Positions 1-9,614 are shown, counted from the first letter of the stretch. The stretch: DNA of 57,509 nucleotides from Deltaproteobacteria bacterium (GCA_016934985.1 JAFGRU010000039.1:1-57509), one strand, 5' to 3'. Translations and numbers: made by a program. The notes: generated from the sequence alone by a model not told the origin.

Positions 1-119
1 TCGGCACAAGGCCCCGCATCGCCCATTCCAAGGGCCGCATGAACCCATCCATGGGGCTTAGCTGCCGCCATCCGGGCGGCAGATGCCCTTTCCATGGGCG
101 ATACGAGTCCTTGTGCTGA
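1..119. repeat. Branched inverted-repeat (cruciform-like) element
   Basis: Bases 1-35 and the reverse complement of 85-119 agree at 28 of 35 positions, including the ends (GGCACAAGG against CCTTGTGCT) and an inner ATCGCCCAT block. Two further hairpins lie between the arms. One is CCCAT/ATGGG at about 44-55. The other is a perfect 8-bp stem, CTGCCGCC (62-69) with GGCGGCAG (75-82). The whole would fold as a long basal stem carrying two short arms. There is no T-run, so it is not an ordinary terminator. It could be a small non-autonomous mobile element, a REP-like sequence or a structured RNA. It starts at the window edge and may extend to the left. Confidence 0.6.
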
Positions 120-279
120 ACAGTTACAATTTTTCATGAATAATACGCCCGAGATGGCCATAACCCGGCGCGAAATCAGATTATCCATTGCTCATTATCG
201 AGCATGAAAACACTCTTGATGAATTTTAAATGGAAGATTATATAGTTATAGATAAGATGAAATTTATCGTGAGTTGTCC

Positions 280-2238
280 ATGCCCGAGTATCTGAAAGCA
301 TTCATTGGTTTCGTTTCACATCACCCTTATATCTCGTACGGAGCAATTTTTTTTGTTGCATTATCCGAATCCCTGGCTTTTGTAGGATTACTGATGCCCG
401 GAGCGATACTCATGGTCGGTATCGGGGCTGTGGTATCAACCGGGGTTCTCTCCCTGAAAAATGCACTTTTGGCTGCCATGGCCGGCGCTATTGCAGGAGA
501 CAGTATAAGTTACTGGCTGGGACGCTGCTATAAGGACAAGCTATCTTTACTCTGGCCCTTCAACCGTCATCCCCAATTGCTTGAAAGGGGAAAAACGTTT
601 TTTCATCATTACGGTGGGAAAAGCGTATTTCTCGCCCGGTTTGTCGGCCCCGTCCGCCCTGTCGTTCCGTTGGTGGCAGGCATGTTTCATATGCCACCTG
701 GAAAATTCACCCTGATTAACCTCATATCTGCCATCGGCTGGGCTCCAGCTTATATCCTTCCCGGCGTACTATTCGGCGCATCCCTGGCTCTCGCTGCCAA
801 GGTCAGTGCCCGCCTTGCAATCCTTTTTTTGGTAAGTTTCGCCAGCCTCTGGTTTTCCTTATGGCTTTTCCGCAAAATTGTCCGCTGGCTTGATCAACGT
901 ATTCCAAAAGGTGAAAAACGTCTGACATTTACCCTGACCTGTATTTTTTTTCTGGCCGGCCTGGGAAGTGCTGCCATTCTTTGGCATATCTTCCTCGCAA
1001 CTCCTTTGCTTCGTATGGATCATGCCGTTTTCTACTTCATGCAGGCTATTAGAACTTCTTCTCTTGACCGTTTTTTCCTGGCCTGGACTGAGTTGGGGGA
1101 TGCCGCAGTCAATATTCCTGTCAGCTTTGCTGTCCTTTTTTTTCTCCTTTTTTACAAAAATCATCGAGGGGCTGTTTTTTGGTCTATTGCTGTCATGGGT
1201 GGGGCAGTTCTTACCAAGCTTTTCCAGATTGTACTGCAAGTGCCAAAACCCATGCCTCTTTATCAAAGCCTCTCGGCATGGAGTTTCCCCGGCGGGCATG
1301 TCGTCATGACCGTTGTCATCTACGGTTTTTTATCCATTCTTCTGACCCGCAAGCTTCACAAAACCTGGCGATGGCTTCCTTTCTGGGGGACTTTTATTTT
1401 CTTTGGCGGCATTTCTTTTTCACGACTTTATCTAGGTGTCCATTGGTTTACCGATATTCTTGTGGGGTTGTTCCTTGGGGCTGTCTGGACGACCCTGGTA
1501 GGGCTCTTTTATCTAAAAACTGATTTCGAATCTTTTCCCAAACACCGCCTGATTATTGTGACGCTATTGACTCTTGGGCTTGCGGGGGGGTGGAATATTG
1601 CTTCCCGGGATACTCGCGAATATCAGGAATATGTTAACCAGAAAATTATTCACCAAATTGATACAGAAAAATGGTGGGATGGCGAATGGGCCAGCCAACC
1701 TGCCTGGCGTATTGACTTGGGGGGAGAGAAAAAAACCCCGTTGACAATTCAATGGTCCGGAAAAAAGAGTACCCTTGTGGAGACTTTTCTCGCTAATGGG
1801 TGGGAAAAACCTGATCCATTCAGTCTGAAAGCCTCCCTGACAATGCTCTCTCCTGACGCAGATATCAATGAACTCCCAGTATTTCCTCGCTTTCATCAAG
1901 GGCGGCTTGAAGATTTAATTCTGGTCAGGAAAGTTGCCTCTGAACGATGGGTTTTACGCCTCTGGTCAACGGACTATTCCCTTCAACCTGAGAATTATGA
2001 ATTGTTGGTTGGCACTACAGAACGTGAAGGGATTCGTAAAATCGCAAATTTCATTACCATTCCCGTAGATCTGAAAAAATATCAAATTTCTCAACCCGAA
2101 ATTGCCAACCCCTTATGTCGGCTGGCTCAATGCAGGGTTACTGTTCGTTCCGCCGATCAGGTTATCTCGAAACGTTTGATCGACTGGAACGGCGAAATCA
2201 TTCTTGCGAGAGAAAACCGTATTGAATCTTCTCAATGA
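280..2238 (+). CDS. DedA / PAP2 phosphatase / LssY-like fusion membrane protein
   Basis: 652-aa multi-pass inner-membrane protein with three parts. Residues about 10-165 are a DedA (SNARE-associated) domain with a loop of the type FLARFVGPVRP. Residues about 245-405 are a PAP2-type acid phosphatase domain. Its signature is visible in relaxed form: K..(7)..KP instead of RP, SFPGGH near 335, and SR(5)H(3)D near 381. Residues about 430-650 resemble the soluble LssY C-terminal domain. PAP2 enzymes dephosphorylate lipid pyrophosphates or phosphatidate, and DedA proteins are implicated in lipid-carrier transport, so a role in envelope lipid recycling is likely. The ATG at 280 follows GTGAG by 6 nt; a TTG at 274 is the alternative. 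The fused arrangement is known in other bacteria. Confidence 0.85.
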   Translation: MPEYLKAFIGFVSHHPYISYGAIFFVALSESLAFVGLLMPGAILMVGIGAVVSTGVLSLKNALLAAMAGAIAGDSISYWLGRCYKDKLSLLWPFNRHPQLLERGKTFFHHYGGKSVFLARFVGPVRPVVPLVAGMFHMPPGKFTLINLISAIGWAPAYILPGVLFGASLALAAKVSARLAILFLVSFASLWFSLWLFRKIVRWLDQRIPKGEKRLTFTLTCIFFLAGLGSAAILWHIFLATPLLRMDHAVFYFMQAIRTSSLDRFFLAWTELGDAAVNIPVSFAVLFFLLFYKNHRGAVFWSIAVMGGAVLTKLFQIVLQVPKPMPLYQSLSAWSFPGGHVVMTVVIYGFLSILLTRKLHKTWRWLPFWGTFIFFGGISFSRLYLGVHWFTDILVGLFLGAVWTTLVGLFYLKTDFESFPKHRLIIVTLLTLGLAGGWNIASRDTREYQEYVNQKIIHQIDTEKWWDGEWASQPAWRIDLGGEKKTPLTIQWSGKKSTLVETFLANGWEKPDPFSLKASLTMLSPDADINELPVFPRFHQGRLEDLILVRKVASERWVLRLWSTDYSLQPENYELLVGTTEREGIRKIANFITIPVDLKKYQISQPEIANPLCRLAQCRVTVRSADQVISKRLIDWNGEIILARENRIESSQ

Positions 2239-2473
2239 GTTTTTACCCTCGGGGATAGACGCTAAAATGCGCGTGGCTTTTTCACGTGGGAAAAGGGAAC
2301 TTCATTCCAACCGAAACAAGCCAACAGTTCCCCATAAAAAACCAAACTTATCCGGGTGTTCATGCCTTGTCTCGAATTGTTGAGGTTGACATTATTACCG
2401 TATCGTTTTAAAAAGTCTTCATTCAGACAAGTATTCACCCCTGCTTCACAACCAGGCTCTTTACGAGGAAACC

Positions 2474-3376
2474 ATGACGTCGAATGATAAAAAGTTGCTT
2501 CTATCCGTTCGCTATCACCCTTTTCACTACATCCTGAACCGGGCCGGCAAGGATTTAAATCCTTTGATGCAGGAATTCCTGAAATTGATGGAAGCCCCGG
2601 ACGAAAACAAAATGGATAAAAAACTATTCCGGCTTTCCGGGACAGATGTCGAACTGAGCGGCAGATTTCTCTGGGACGTGGTACTACGTGAATGTCTTAT
2701 CTTTTCACGCTTCATGAGACGCTACGTTAAAAAATCCGGAGAATCGCGGCTCAAACCCCCGGCAATCTTCTTTAATCTCCATCCCAACCTGGTTGGAAAA
2801 TATCTTAAGGATGATTCGGTGGTTTTGTCCTGCGAAGGGTTAGAGGAATCCTTCGGTCCAATCTACATTCATTTTGGCAAAAAGGCCGGCATCAAAACCA
2901 CTGACGGTAAAAAAGCCATAGAAGGGGCCTACGTCATTTCCGAATGGAATGCTGAAAAAAAATCCCTTGTGGTCGAGGTACTTCTGGTGCCGGAGTCACC
3001 TAAATCCTCAAAAGAATTCCGTAACAAGTCCCTGCTTCGGAAAATAGCTGAAGACGCCGGCTACATTTATTTCTGGCTGGTCTATGACGAGGGGAAAAAA
3101 CCTACGGTTTACGAAACCCTGGACCAAAACATCGCCGCCAACAGTGAGGGCATCCCTACTCAGGTTCTGCTCCATAATCAACTCCAGTTGCGCGAAACCC
3201 TTAAGGCTTGCCGGATTCTTTTACCCTTTCTCAAAAATGTTACACATTACCTGACTTTAGCCCGGGAGGAAGGGCTTGGAAGGGACCCGGATTGCGAGAG
3301 CATGAACAAAGACGGCATTCGCATCCTGAGGGCAGTAAAAAAAGAATCCGAACTTCTTCTTATTGATCGGGATTAA
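2474..3376 (+). CDS. Hypothetical protein, 300 aa
   Basis: I do not recognise a family. It is a soluble-looking protein without signal peptide or membrane segment, rich in Lys, Leu and Glu. The composition and long open frame are those of a real gene. The ATG at 2474 is preceded by ACGAGGAAACC, a good ribosome site. It has its own intergenic space on both sides and ends just before a strong intrinsic terminator at 3421-3473, so it is probably monocistronic. No catalytic motif is obvious. Confidence 0.7.
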   Translation: MTSNDKKLLLSVRYHPFHYILNRAGKDLNPLMQEFLKLMEAPDENKMDKKLFRLSGTDVELSGRFLWDVVLRECLIFSRFMRRYVKKSGESRLKPPAIFFNLHPNLVGKYLKDDSVVLSCEGLEESFGPIYIHFGKKAGIKTTDGKKAIEGAYVISEWNAEKKSLVVEVLLVPESPKSSKEFRNKSLLRKIAEDAGYIYFWLVYDEGKKPTVYETLDQNIAANSEGIPTQVLLHNQLQLRETLKACRILLPFLKNVTHYLTLAREEGLGRDPDCESMNKDGIRILRAVKKESELLLIDRD

Positions 3377-3420
3377 AAGTCATCTAATTTTTTACTATTT
3401 AAAAGCGTCTCATCCCTAAA

Positions 3421-3473
3421 AACCGATTAAAGAGCGTTGAGGATCTTCATTCCGCTCTTTGTCGGTTTTTTTT
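3421..3473 (+). terminator. Intrinsic terminator after the 300-aa hypothetical gene
   Basis: A stem is formed by AACCGA..AAAGAGCG (3421-3436) with CGCTCTTT.TCGGTT (3453-3467), with a run of eight T. Confidence 0.85.
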
Positions 3474-3757
3474 ACACTTTGGCTATTAATTCCAGAACAA
3501 ATTACCATTTAACAAAGAACTGTTTTTACAAAGCATTCTAAACACCCATAAACTAAAAGAAGAATTTCAGAAAAAAATTCTCCGGGTTTTTGTCGAAAAA
3601 TCTTACAAAATTTCCAATGATTTAATTTATAAGCAACTTTTTATTGCAATTTCAGCATGTTAAACAAATGGAACAAAATGTGCTCTAACCATAAAAGAAA
3701 TCGGAAACTTCTACGCATATTTTTAGAAGCCCTCCTGATTTTGCCCATTTTAAGGGC
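3474..3757. other. AT-rich intergenic region
   Basis: About 285 bp of AT-rich sequence between a terminator and the next gene. A small hairpin (GAATTT/AAATTC near 3561-3579) is present. I see no gene and no convincing promoter hexamers, although the promoter of the next gene must lie here. Confidence 0.5.
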
Positions 3758-4423
3758 ATGCATTATAATGTTGATATTGAGAAACCGGTTTTACCAAATA
3801 AGTTAAGATCGGTAATGTCGAAAAATTTTACATTGTTAGGGCTTGGGATGAAGAAACAACAAGAAAGAGATAGGACCCTGCTTTTTAAAAGCTTCAGGGA
3901 CGATTTCAGCAGATCCACTGAAAAGAAAAATTTTCACAAGGGGCCATCTTGTTTACGGGGCCAGTTTTCGTTTCCTTCAAACGATGAAGCCCCTTCGAAG
4001 GTTGCACCTTTTGCGTTCCTCGCGGACTTCGGATTGGAAAACCTTCTTCCCTATTTCCATATCCGTCATGTCCAGACCGGTGAAACTATCTGGCACGAAG
4101 GCGAGTCCAGTCCATTTTTGGCTTTTGTCGAACGAGGGAAAATCAAATTAACCAAAAGTACTGAATTTAATAACCATCAAGTGGTCGTCGGCGTTATCGG
4201 CAAGGGTAGTCTTATTGGTGATTTTTGCATGTTTGAGGGTAACCGTTTTTCTACCACTGCTACGGCCATGGAATATTCTCTTCTAGGCCTTCTTGATCAG
4301 GAAAAATTTCAGAAAATTCTGGAGGATAATTCAGAGCTTGGTATCCGCCTTTTAAAAGAGATGGTGAATTCAACCTCTTCCCAACTTTGCCAAGCCTTTG
4401 ACAGACTGATCCATCTTTTTTAA
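3758..4423 (+). CDS. Cyclic nucleotide-binding-domain protein without HTH
   Basis: 221 aa. Residues about 85-200 form a Crp/Fnr-type cyclic nucleotide-binding beta-roll, including a GSLIGDFCMFEG segment at the place of the phosphate-binding cassette. The usual RxS/T arginine motif is replaced by RFSTTATA, so cAMP binding is uncertain. After the beta-roll only one short helix remains and there is no winged HTH, so this is not a standard transcription factor. The first 80 residues are basic and low in predicted structure. Start sites at 3758, 3815 and 3848 are all in frame and none has a well-spaced SD, so the N-terminus is uncertain. Confidence 0.75.
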   Translation: MHYNVDIEKPVLPNKLRSVMSKNFTLLGLGMKKQQERDRTLLFKSFRDDFSRSTEKKNFHKGPSCLRGQFSFPSNDEAPSKVAPFAFLADFGLENLLPYFHIRHVQTGETIWHEGESSPFLAFVERGKIKLTKSTEFNNHQVVVGVIGKGSLIGDFCMFEGNRFSTTATAMEYSLLGLLDQEKFQKILEDNSELGIRLLKEMVNSTSSQLCQAFDRLIHLF

Positions 4424-4452
4424 TAAATTATTTTCCTGCGCACCACATTTTT

Positions 4453-4481
4453 GCCGATCCATTCTGGACCGGCTTTTTTTT
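4453..4481 (+). terminator. Intrinsic terminator
   Basis: GCCGATCC (4453-4460) pairs with GGACCGGC (4466-4473) with one mismatch, followed by eight T. It ends the cyclic-nucleotide-domain gene. Confidence 0.85.
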
Positions 4482-4510
4482 GCGCTAATCCCAACAAATC
4501 ATCAGCATCT

Positions 4511-4534
4511 AAGCGACCGCGAGTCGCTTTTTTT
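4511..4534 (+). terminator. Second intrinsic terminator, tandem to the previous one
   Basis: AAGCGAC (4511-4517) pairs perfectly with GTCGCTT (4523-4529), followed by a T-run. It lies 30 bp after the first terminator. It may simply back it up, or it may act in the leader of the malic enzyme gene. Confidence 0.75.
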
Positions 4535-4855
4535 AACAGAACTCTTTTTTCAGGAGCCAAAACAATTCCTATTTTAATAGATTTTTTAAAACTCTTTTTA
4601 TTCCCTATTGAAAAGAATCATTTTATGCATAAAAATTATAAAAGATTTACTTTTAAACCAACCCCAAGGGTTGGAGGTTCTGTTAGAGTGTTAATGCTCA
4701 TCCTGAAATAAATGTTGCACAAGTGTTCCACAAATTCTAGGCACACCAATGAAGTCCTTAGTGATGTCAGGAGGACTTAATCGCATCAATAGTATTCGCC
4801 ATGACCGGTCATAGTGTCCGCATAGGTGTTCGATTTAAAAAGGACTGGGAATAAA
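4535..4855. other. Intergenic region upstream of malic enzyme
   Basis: About 320 bp without a credible gene; the open frame crossing it from 4451 to 4711 runs through both terminators. It holds the palindrome at 4801-4812 and must contain the malic enzyme promoter, which I cannot place with confidence. Confidence 0.5.
4801..4812. promoter_or_regulatory. Perfect 12-bp palindrome, possible operator
   Basis: ATGACCGGTCAT is its own reverse complement and lies 43 bp before the malic enzyme start codon. That position suits an operator of a dimeric regulator. The regulator is unknown and the assignment is inference. Confidence 0.35.
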
Positions 4856-6508
4856 ATGGAAAAAACCCCATTAGCAGAAAATGAAGCCATCCCAAGGGGG
4901 ATTCAACTCCTTCATGACAATTTCTATAACAAAGGAACTGCGTTCACATTGAAAGAACGTAAAGTTTTAGGCCTTGAAGGCTTGCTCCCCCCGGCAGTTT
5001 TTACCATTGAAGAACAGGTCATGCGGATTCTGGAAAATTTCCGCAAAAAACCCTCCGATATCGAAAAATACATTTTTCTGACTGCTTTGATGGACCGCAA
5101 TCTAACCCTTTTCTACCGCACTCTAATCGACAACATCGAGGAAATGCTGCCCATTATCTATACTCCAACCGTAGGCCAGGCCTGCATGGAATTCTCCCAT
5201 ATTTTCCGCCGTCCCAACGGGCTTTTTTTAACGGCAGAGCAGAAGGGCAGATTCTCCGAACTGATGGGGCAATGGCACGAAAAAGATATCAAGGTAATTG
5301 TCGTTACCGACGGTGAGCGGATTCTGGGGCTCGGCGATCTGGGAGCTGCCGGAATGGGGATTCCCATCGGCAAATTAACTCTCTATACTGTCTGCGCCGG
5401 CATTCACCATCGTCATTGTCTGCCGGTTCTGATTGACGTCGGGACCCATAATGTCAACCAACTGAACGATCCTCTTTATATCGGTTTACGCCAAGACCGT
5501 ATCCGCGGAGACCTTTATGATGAAATTCTCGACGAATTTACAACCTCGGCCCGGGAAAACTTTCCCGGCGTCCTTATTCAATTCGAGGACTTTGGTAACC
5601 GCAACGCCTTCCGGGTGCTGACCAGGTATCGTCGACGGTTCTGCTGTTTCAACGACGATATTCAGGGTACCGCTTGTGTTACACTGGCCGGCCTTTACAA
5701 TGCAATGCGGGTGACCAAGGCATCATTTAAGAACCAGAGAATACTTTTCCTCGGGGCCGGTGAAGCGGGTATTGGCATCGGGGAAATGATTGTCGCAGCC
5801 ATGCTGGAGGAAGGTCTGCCCCTCCAAGAAGCCCGGGAAAAGTGCTGGTTTGTCGATTCAAAAGGGCTGATCGTCAAAGACCGTGATTATTTAACCGACC
5901 AGAAAAAGCCTTTTGCTCACGGCCATCCCCATCTCCCCGACCTTCTCTCTTCCATTCAGACCCTACGGCCCACGGTACTTATTGGAGTTTCCGGGCTTGG
6001 AGGGGCTTTCAACCGCAAGGTCTTGAAGACCATGGCCGAAATCAACCGGAAGCCGATCATTTTTGCCCTCTCCAATCCAACTTCAAAATCAGAGTGTACC
6101 GCCGCGGAAGCTTACACCTGGACGGAGGGGAGGGCAGTCTTCGCCAGTGGCAGTCCATTTCCTGCCTCTGTTCTTGACGGGAAAGCATTGATACCAAGCC
6201 AGGCCAACAATGCTTATGTTTTCCCCGGCGTAGGTCTTGGAGTCATCGAATCCGGGGCATCGCAGGTAACAGACGCCATGTTCCTGGCCGCAGCCCAGGC
6301 TCTTGCAACTCAAGTTTCCGCTAAGGATATTGCCGATGGACTGCTTTATCCTTCCTTTCAAAAAATCCGCCACATTTCAACAGTTATTGCCGCAGCAGTT
6401 GCCCAAATGGCTGCTGACCAAGGCCTGGCAAATAAAAACATTCCAGGAGATTATTTTAACCACATGCAAACCTGTATGTATGATCCCCGTTATGTCCCTT
6501 ATGTCTGA
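4856..6508 (+). CDS. NAD-dependent malic enzyme (malate dehydrogenase, decarboxylating)
   Basis: 550 aa, the length of the large SfcA/MaeA-type malic enzymes. It converts malate to pyruvate, CO2 and NADH in the cytoplasm. Visible family landmarks are the N-terminal domain with catalytic Tyr in YTPTVGQAC, the metal-binding segment FEDFGNRNAF, FNDDIQGTA, and the dinucleotide fold FLGAGEAGIGIG followed later by ALSNPTSKSECT. AAGGAC is placed 11 bp before the ATG at 4856; a GTG 30 nt upstream is in frame but lacks a site. It is followed after 42 bp by the DJ-1 family gene in the same direction. Confidence 0.93.
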   Translation: MEKTPLAENEAIPRGIQLLHDNFYNKGTAFTLKERKVLGLEGLLPPAVFTIEEQVMRILENFRKKPSDIEKYIFLTALMDRNLTLFYRTLIDNIEEMLPIIYTPTVGQACMEFSHIFRRPNGLFLTAEQKGRFSELMGQWHEKDIKVIVVTDGERILGLGDLGAAGMGIPIGKLTLYTVCAGIHHRHCLPVLIDVGTHNVNQLNDPLYIGLRQDRIRGDLYDEILDEFTTSARENFPGVLIQFEDFGNRNAFRVLTRYRRRFCCFNDDIQGTACVTLAGLYNAMRVTKASFKNQRILFLGAGEAGIGIGEMIVAAMLEEGLPLQEAREKCWFVDSKGLIVKDRDYLTDQKKPFAHGHPHLPDLLSSIQTLRPTVLIGVSGLGGAFNRKVLKTMAEINRKPIIFALSNPTSKSECTAAEAYTWTEGRAVFASGSPFPASVLDGKALIPSQANNAYVFPGVGLGVIESGASQVTDAMFLAAAQALATQVSAKDIADGLLYPSFQKIRHISTVIAAAVAQMAADQGLANKNIPGDYFNHMQTCMYDPRYVPYV

Positions 6509-6550
6509 GATTAATTTTTTGCCAACCATTTGAAATATGCAGGAGCGGAA

Positions 6551-7096
6551 ATGAGCAAAAGAGCACTGATGATTTTAACCGATGGATTTGAGGAAATGGA
6601 AGCCATAACTCCCATAGACCTGTTACGCAGGGCAAACATCGAGGTCGTAACCGCGGGGCTTGAAAAGGAAACCGTTACCGGCAGGCAGGGCGTCAGGATA
6701 TTTACGGACACCTTGCTGGAACAAACGACCGGTCTCTTCGATGCTCTGATCCTGCCTGGAGGACCCGGATTTAAAACTCTGGCAGGGTCTGATCTGGTTC
6801 TGCAAACCGTTCAAGATTTCTATAAAGACAGCATTCTCTGTTGCGCCATCTGCGCAGCTCCCAAGGTCTTTTCCGACGCCGGAATTTTAAAAGGCAAAAC
6901 CTATACCTGTTATCCCGGCATCAGCAAGGAGATTGCCAACGCGCAGTATGTTGACCGGGAGGTCGTACAGGATGGGACTGTCATTACAAGTGCGGGGCCG
7001 GGAACGGCTATCCGCTTTTCCCTGGCCATTATCGCAGCACTGGCAGGAGAAGAAAAAGCCAGCGAGATCAAAAACCAGATAATTTTCAGCGGCTGA
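6551..7096 (+). CDS. DJ-1/PfpI family protein (ThiJ/YajL-like)
   Basis: 181 aa, one DJ-1/PfpI domain. The nucleophile-elbow cysteine is in the segment LCCAICAAP, and the acidic residue that supports it in the family is in TDGFEEMEA near the N-terminus. Members act as protein or glyoxal deglycases or redox-stress chaperones, and the exact activity cannot be read from the sequence. AGGAG lies 5 nt before the ATG. It is probably co-transcribed with malic enzyme. The next gene is convergent and I see no terminator between them. Confidence 0.88.
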   Translation: MSKRALMILTDGFEEMEAITPIDLLRRANIEVVTAGLEKETVTGRQGVRIFTDTLLEQTTGLFDALILPGGPGFKTLAGSDLVLQTVQDFYKDSILCCAICAAPKVFSDAGILKGKTYTCYPGISKEIANAQYVDREVVQDGTVITSAGPGTAIRFSLAIIAALAGEEKASEIKNQIIFSG

Positions 7097-7263
7097 CCTT
7101 TTTTCGGAAAACAACGCCTTAATGACTTCGATGTATTTATTCAAAGGATCCGGACAACTGCCACTAAAAACCAAATAAACCCTTCATCCAAATTCTAATT
7201 TAACCAGGCTATTTGATTAAATTTAAATATATTTCAAGATATTTCGATATCAAGAATAGTATT

Positions 7264-8238
7264 TCACATCCCGGTACGAGGATCAAAAAGGCCTTCAAAT
7301 AGACTACTGGAAAGATACCTTTCCCCTGAGTCGGGAAGAATTGCGACAATGGTCTTTCCAGCAAATTGGCTGTCCCTCGCCAACCTGCAGGCCGCCGCAA
7401 CGGCAGCACCGCAGGAAATTCCGGCAAGGATGCCTTCCTCCCTGGCCAGGCGCAGGGCAAATTCAAAGGCTTCCTCGTTACTCACCCGTTCCACCCGATC
7501 AACCAGATCGATATCCAGATTGCCGGGAATAAAACCCGCCCCGATCCCCTGAATCTTATGGAGCCCGGGGCGTAGCGTTTCTCCATTGAGGTGCTGGGTG
7601 ATAACCGGACTGTCTGCCGGCTCGACGGCGACACTCGTGATCTGTTTCTTTTTGACTCGTTTCAAAAATCGGGAAATCCCCGACAGGGTTCCGCCGGTTC
7701 CAACCCCTGCAACTACAGCATCAACCTGGCCATCTGTATCACGCCAGATTTCCGGGCCGGTGGTCGTTTCATGGATGGATGGATTAGCCGGATTGGAAAA
7801 CTGTTGCAGGAGCAGATAGCGTTTCGGGTCAGATCGTTGAATCTCCTCGGCCTTTTCCACCGCGCCTTTCATCCCAAGAGCACCATCCGTCAGAATCAGG
7901 TTAGCCCCCAAAGCCTTGAGGACTTTGCGGCGTTCGATACTCATGGTTTCCGGCATAGTCAGGCTGAGAGTGTAGCCTCGAGCGGCAGCCACAAAGGCCA
8001 GGGCAATACCGGTGTTGCCGCTGGTCGGCTCGATGATTTCCATTTCAGGTTTAAGGATCCCCTTTTTTTCCGCATCCCAGACCATGGCAGCACCAATTCT
8101 GCACTTTACGGAATAAGCCGGGTTTCGGCTTTCAATTTTCCCCAGGACAAGGGCCTGACTGTCCCCGGTCACGCGATTGAGTTTCACCAGCGGCGTGTTG
8201 CCGATGGAAAGAGTGTTATCTTCAAAATAGCCTGCCAT
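7264..8238 (-). CDS. cysK: Cysteine synthase (O-acetylserine sulfhydrylase)
   Basis: 324 aa, a fold-type II PLP enzyme. It makes cysteine from O-acetylserine and sulfide. The PLP lysine is K45 ([10 protein letters not shown]). PTSGNTG binds the substrate, GTGGT binds the cofactor phosphate, and PDSGERYLS is at the C-terminus, as in CysK. GAGGAG lies just upstream of the ATG. It is the third gene of a minus-strand unit with the Rrf2 regulator and O-acetylhomoserine sulfhydrylase. A strong GC hairpin precedes it (8280-8305), which may lower its expression relative to metY. Confidence 0.93.
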   Translation of the reverse strand: MAGYFEDNTLSIGNTPLVKLNRVTGDSQALVLGKIESRNPAYSVKCRIGAAMVWDAEKKGILKPEMEIIEPTSGNTGIALAFVAAARGYTLSLTMPETMSIERRKVLKALGANLILTDGALGMKGAVEKAEEIQRSDPKRYLLLQQFSNPANPSIHETTTGPEIWRDTDGQVDAVVAGVGTGGTLSGISRFLKRVKKKQITSVAVEPADSPVITQHLNGETLRPGLHKIQGIGAGFIPGNLDIDLVDRVERVSNEEAFEFALRLAREEGILAGISCGAAVAAACRLARDSQFAGKTIVAILPDSGERYLSSSLFEGLFDPRTGM

Positions 8239-8279
8239 GATCTATTTCTCCTCAGCTATTGTTTTCCCATAAACAAAAG

Positions 8280-8305
8280 GCGGGGGCTGCCATTACAACC
8301 CCCGC
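8280..8305 (-). terminator. GC-rich hairpin between metY and cysK
   Basis: On the minus strand GCGGGGG and CCCCCGC form a perfect 7-bp stem, followed by CTTTTG. The U-run is weak, so this is probably a partial terminator or an mRNA-processing/stability hairpin within the operon. Confidence 0.55.
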
Positions 8306-8315
8306 TAAAATTTCC

Positions 8316-9602
8316 CTAACCTCCCAGCGCCTGATCGATATCGGCAATGAGATCTTCGATGGTTTCGATGCCGATTGAAAGCCTCACCATTTCCGGAGCA
8401 AGGCCACCGGCTTTCTGTTCGGCCTCTGTCAACTGGGAATGGGTAGTGCTGGCGGGATGAATGGCCAGACTCTTGGCATCCCCGACATTGGCCAGATGGG
8501 AGAAGAGCTGCAAGCGATTGATAAAGCTTTTTCCGGCCTCGTAGCCCCCTTTGGTTCCGAACACGACCATCCCGCCAAAACCTTTTTTCAGATATTTAGC
8601 CGCCGTAGGATAGGTCGGGTCTTTAGCCAGGCCGGGGTAATGGACCCAAGCCACCTGGGGATGTTTTTCAAGGTGTTCAGCAACACGCAAGGCGTTTTCA
8701 CAATGACGCTCCATGCGCAGGGGAAGGGTTTCAATACCCTGAAGGAACATCCAGGCATTGTCCGGGGAAATGCAGGCCCCGAGATTACGCAGCGGCACCA
8801 ACCGCATTCTTAAAATAAAGGCTAGATGGTTAAGATCGCCAAGATCATGGGCGTAACGCAGGTTGTGATAACTTTCATCCGGCTGGTTGTAGAGGGTAAA
8901 TTTGGGGTCAGTCCAGTCGAATTTTCCTGAATCGACAACAATCCCGCCAATGGCAGTACCGTGCCCGCCCAGCCATTTGGTCAGGGAATGCACAACGATA
9001 TCGGCACCATGTTCCAAAGGACGGAGCAGGTAAGGGGTGGTAAAGGTTGAATCAACCACCAGGGGCAGGTGATGTTTACGGGCGATGGCGGCAACGGCCT
9101 CAATGTCAGTAACCCCGAGGACCGGGTTGCCGATGGTTTCAATAAAAACGGCCCGCGTTTTTTCATTGATGGCATTGTCAAAATCCTCGGGGCGGGTCGG
9201 GTCGACAAAGCGGGTTTTAATGCCGAACTGGGGCAGAATATTATTAAACATGGTGAAAGTCCCGCCATAGAGATTGTTGGCAGAAACAATCTCGTTACCC
9301 GTTTCGAGAATATTGATCATGGTGTAAAAGATGGCCGAGGTCCCGGAGGCGAGGGCCAGGGCCGCGCTCCCGCCTTCCAGGGCCGCCATTCTTTTTTCGA
9401 GCACATCCTGGGTCGGGTTCCCAAGGCGGGTGTAAATATTTCCCTCTTCCTTCAAGGCAAAAAGATTGGCAGCGTGCTCCGTATCCCGGAAAAGGAATGA
9501 ACTGCTGCGGCACACGGAAACAGCCCGGGCGAGGGTGGTCGGGTCAGGCTCCTGACCGGCATGGAGGGTCAGCGTTTCAAATCCATAAGGCTTTTCAGAC
9601 AT
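8316..9602 (-). CDS. metY: O-acetylhomoserine aminocarboxypropyltransferase (sulfhydrylase)
   Basis: 428 aa, Cys/Met metabolism PLP family. The length and the insert around residues 215-260 fit the OAH-sulfhydrylase subgroup rather than the shorter cystathionine synthases and lyases. The Schiff-base lysine is K209 in HSLTKWLGGHG. YTRLGNPT near residue 57 and SGTSAIFYT near 86 are cofactor motifs. It makes homocysteine from O-acetylhomoserine and sulfide, giving methionine synthesis a direct sulfhydrylation route. AGGAG precedes the ATG, and it begins only 12 bp after the Rrf2 regulator gene. Confidence 0.93.
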   Translation of the reverse strand: MSEKPYGFETLTLHAGQEPDPTTLARAVSVCRSSSFLFRDTEHAANLFALKEEGNIYTRLGNPTQDVLEKRMAALEGGSAALALASGTSAIFYTMINILETGNEIVSANNLYGGTFTMFNNILPQFGIKTRFVDPTRPEDFDNAINEKTRAVFIETIGNPVLGVTDIEAVAAIARKHHLPLVVDSTFTTPYLLRPLEHGADIVVHSLTKWLGGHGTAIGGIVVDSGKFDWTDPKFTLYNQPDESYHNLRYAHDLGDLNHLAFILRMRLVPLRNLGACISPDNAWMFLQGIETLPLRMERHCENALRVAEHLEKHPQVAWVHYPGLAKDPTYPTAAKYLKKGFGGMVVFGTKGGYEAGKSFINRLQLFSHLANVGDAKSLAIHPASTTHSQLTEAEQKAGGLAPEMVRLSIGIETIEDLIADIDQALGG

Positions 9603-9614
9603 TTTTTTCTCCTG

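Noticed and set aside
4451..4711. 86-aa open frame downstream of the cyclic-nucleotide-domain gene
   Set aside because: It runs through two intrinsic terminators and has no ribosome site.
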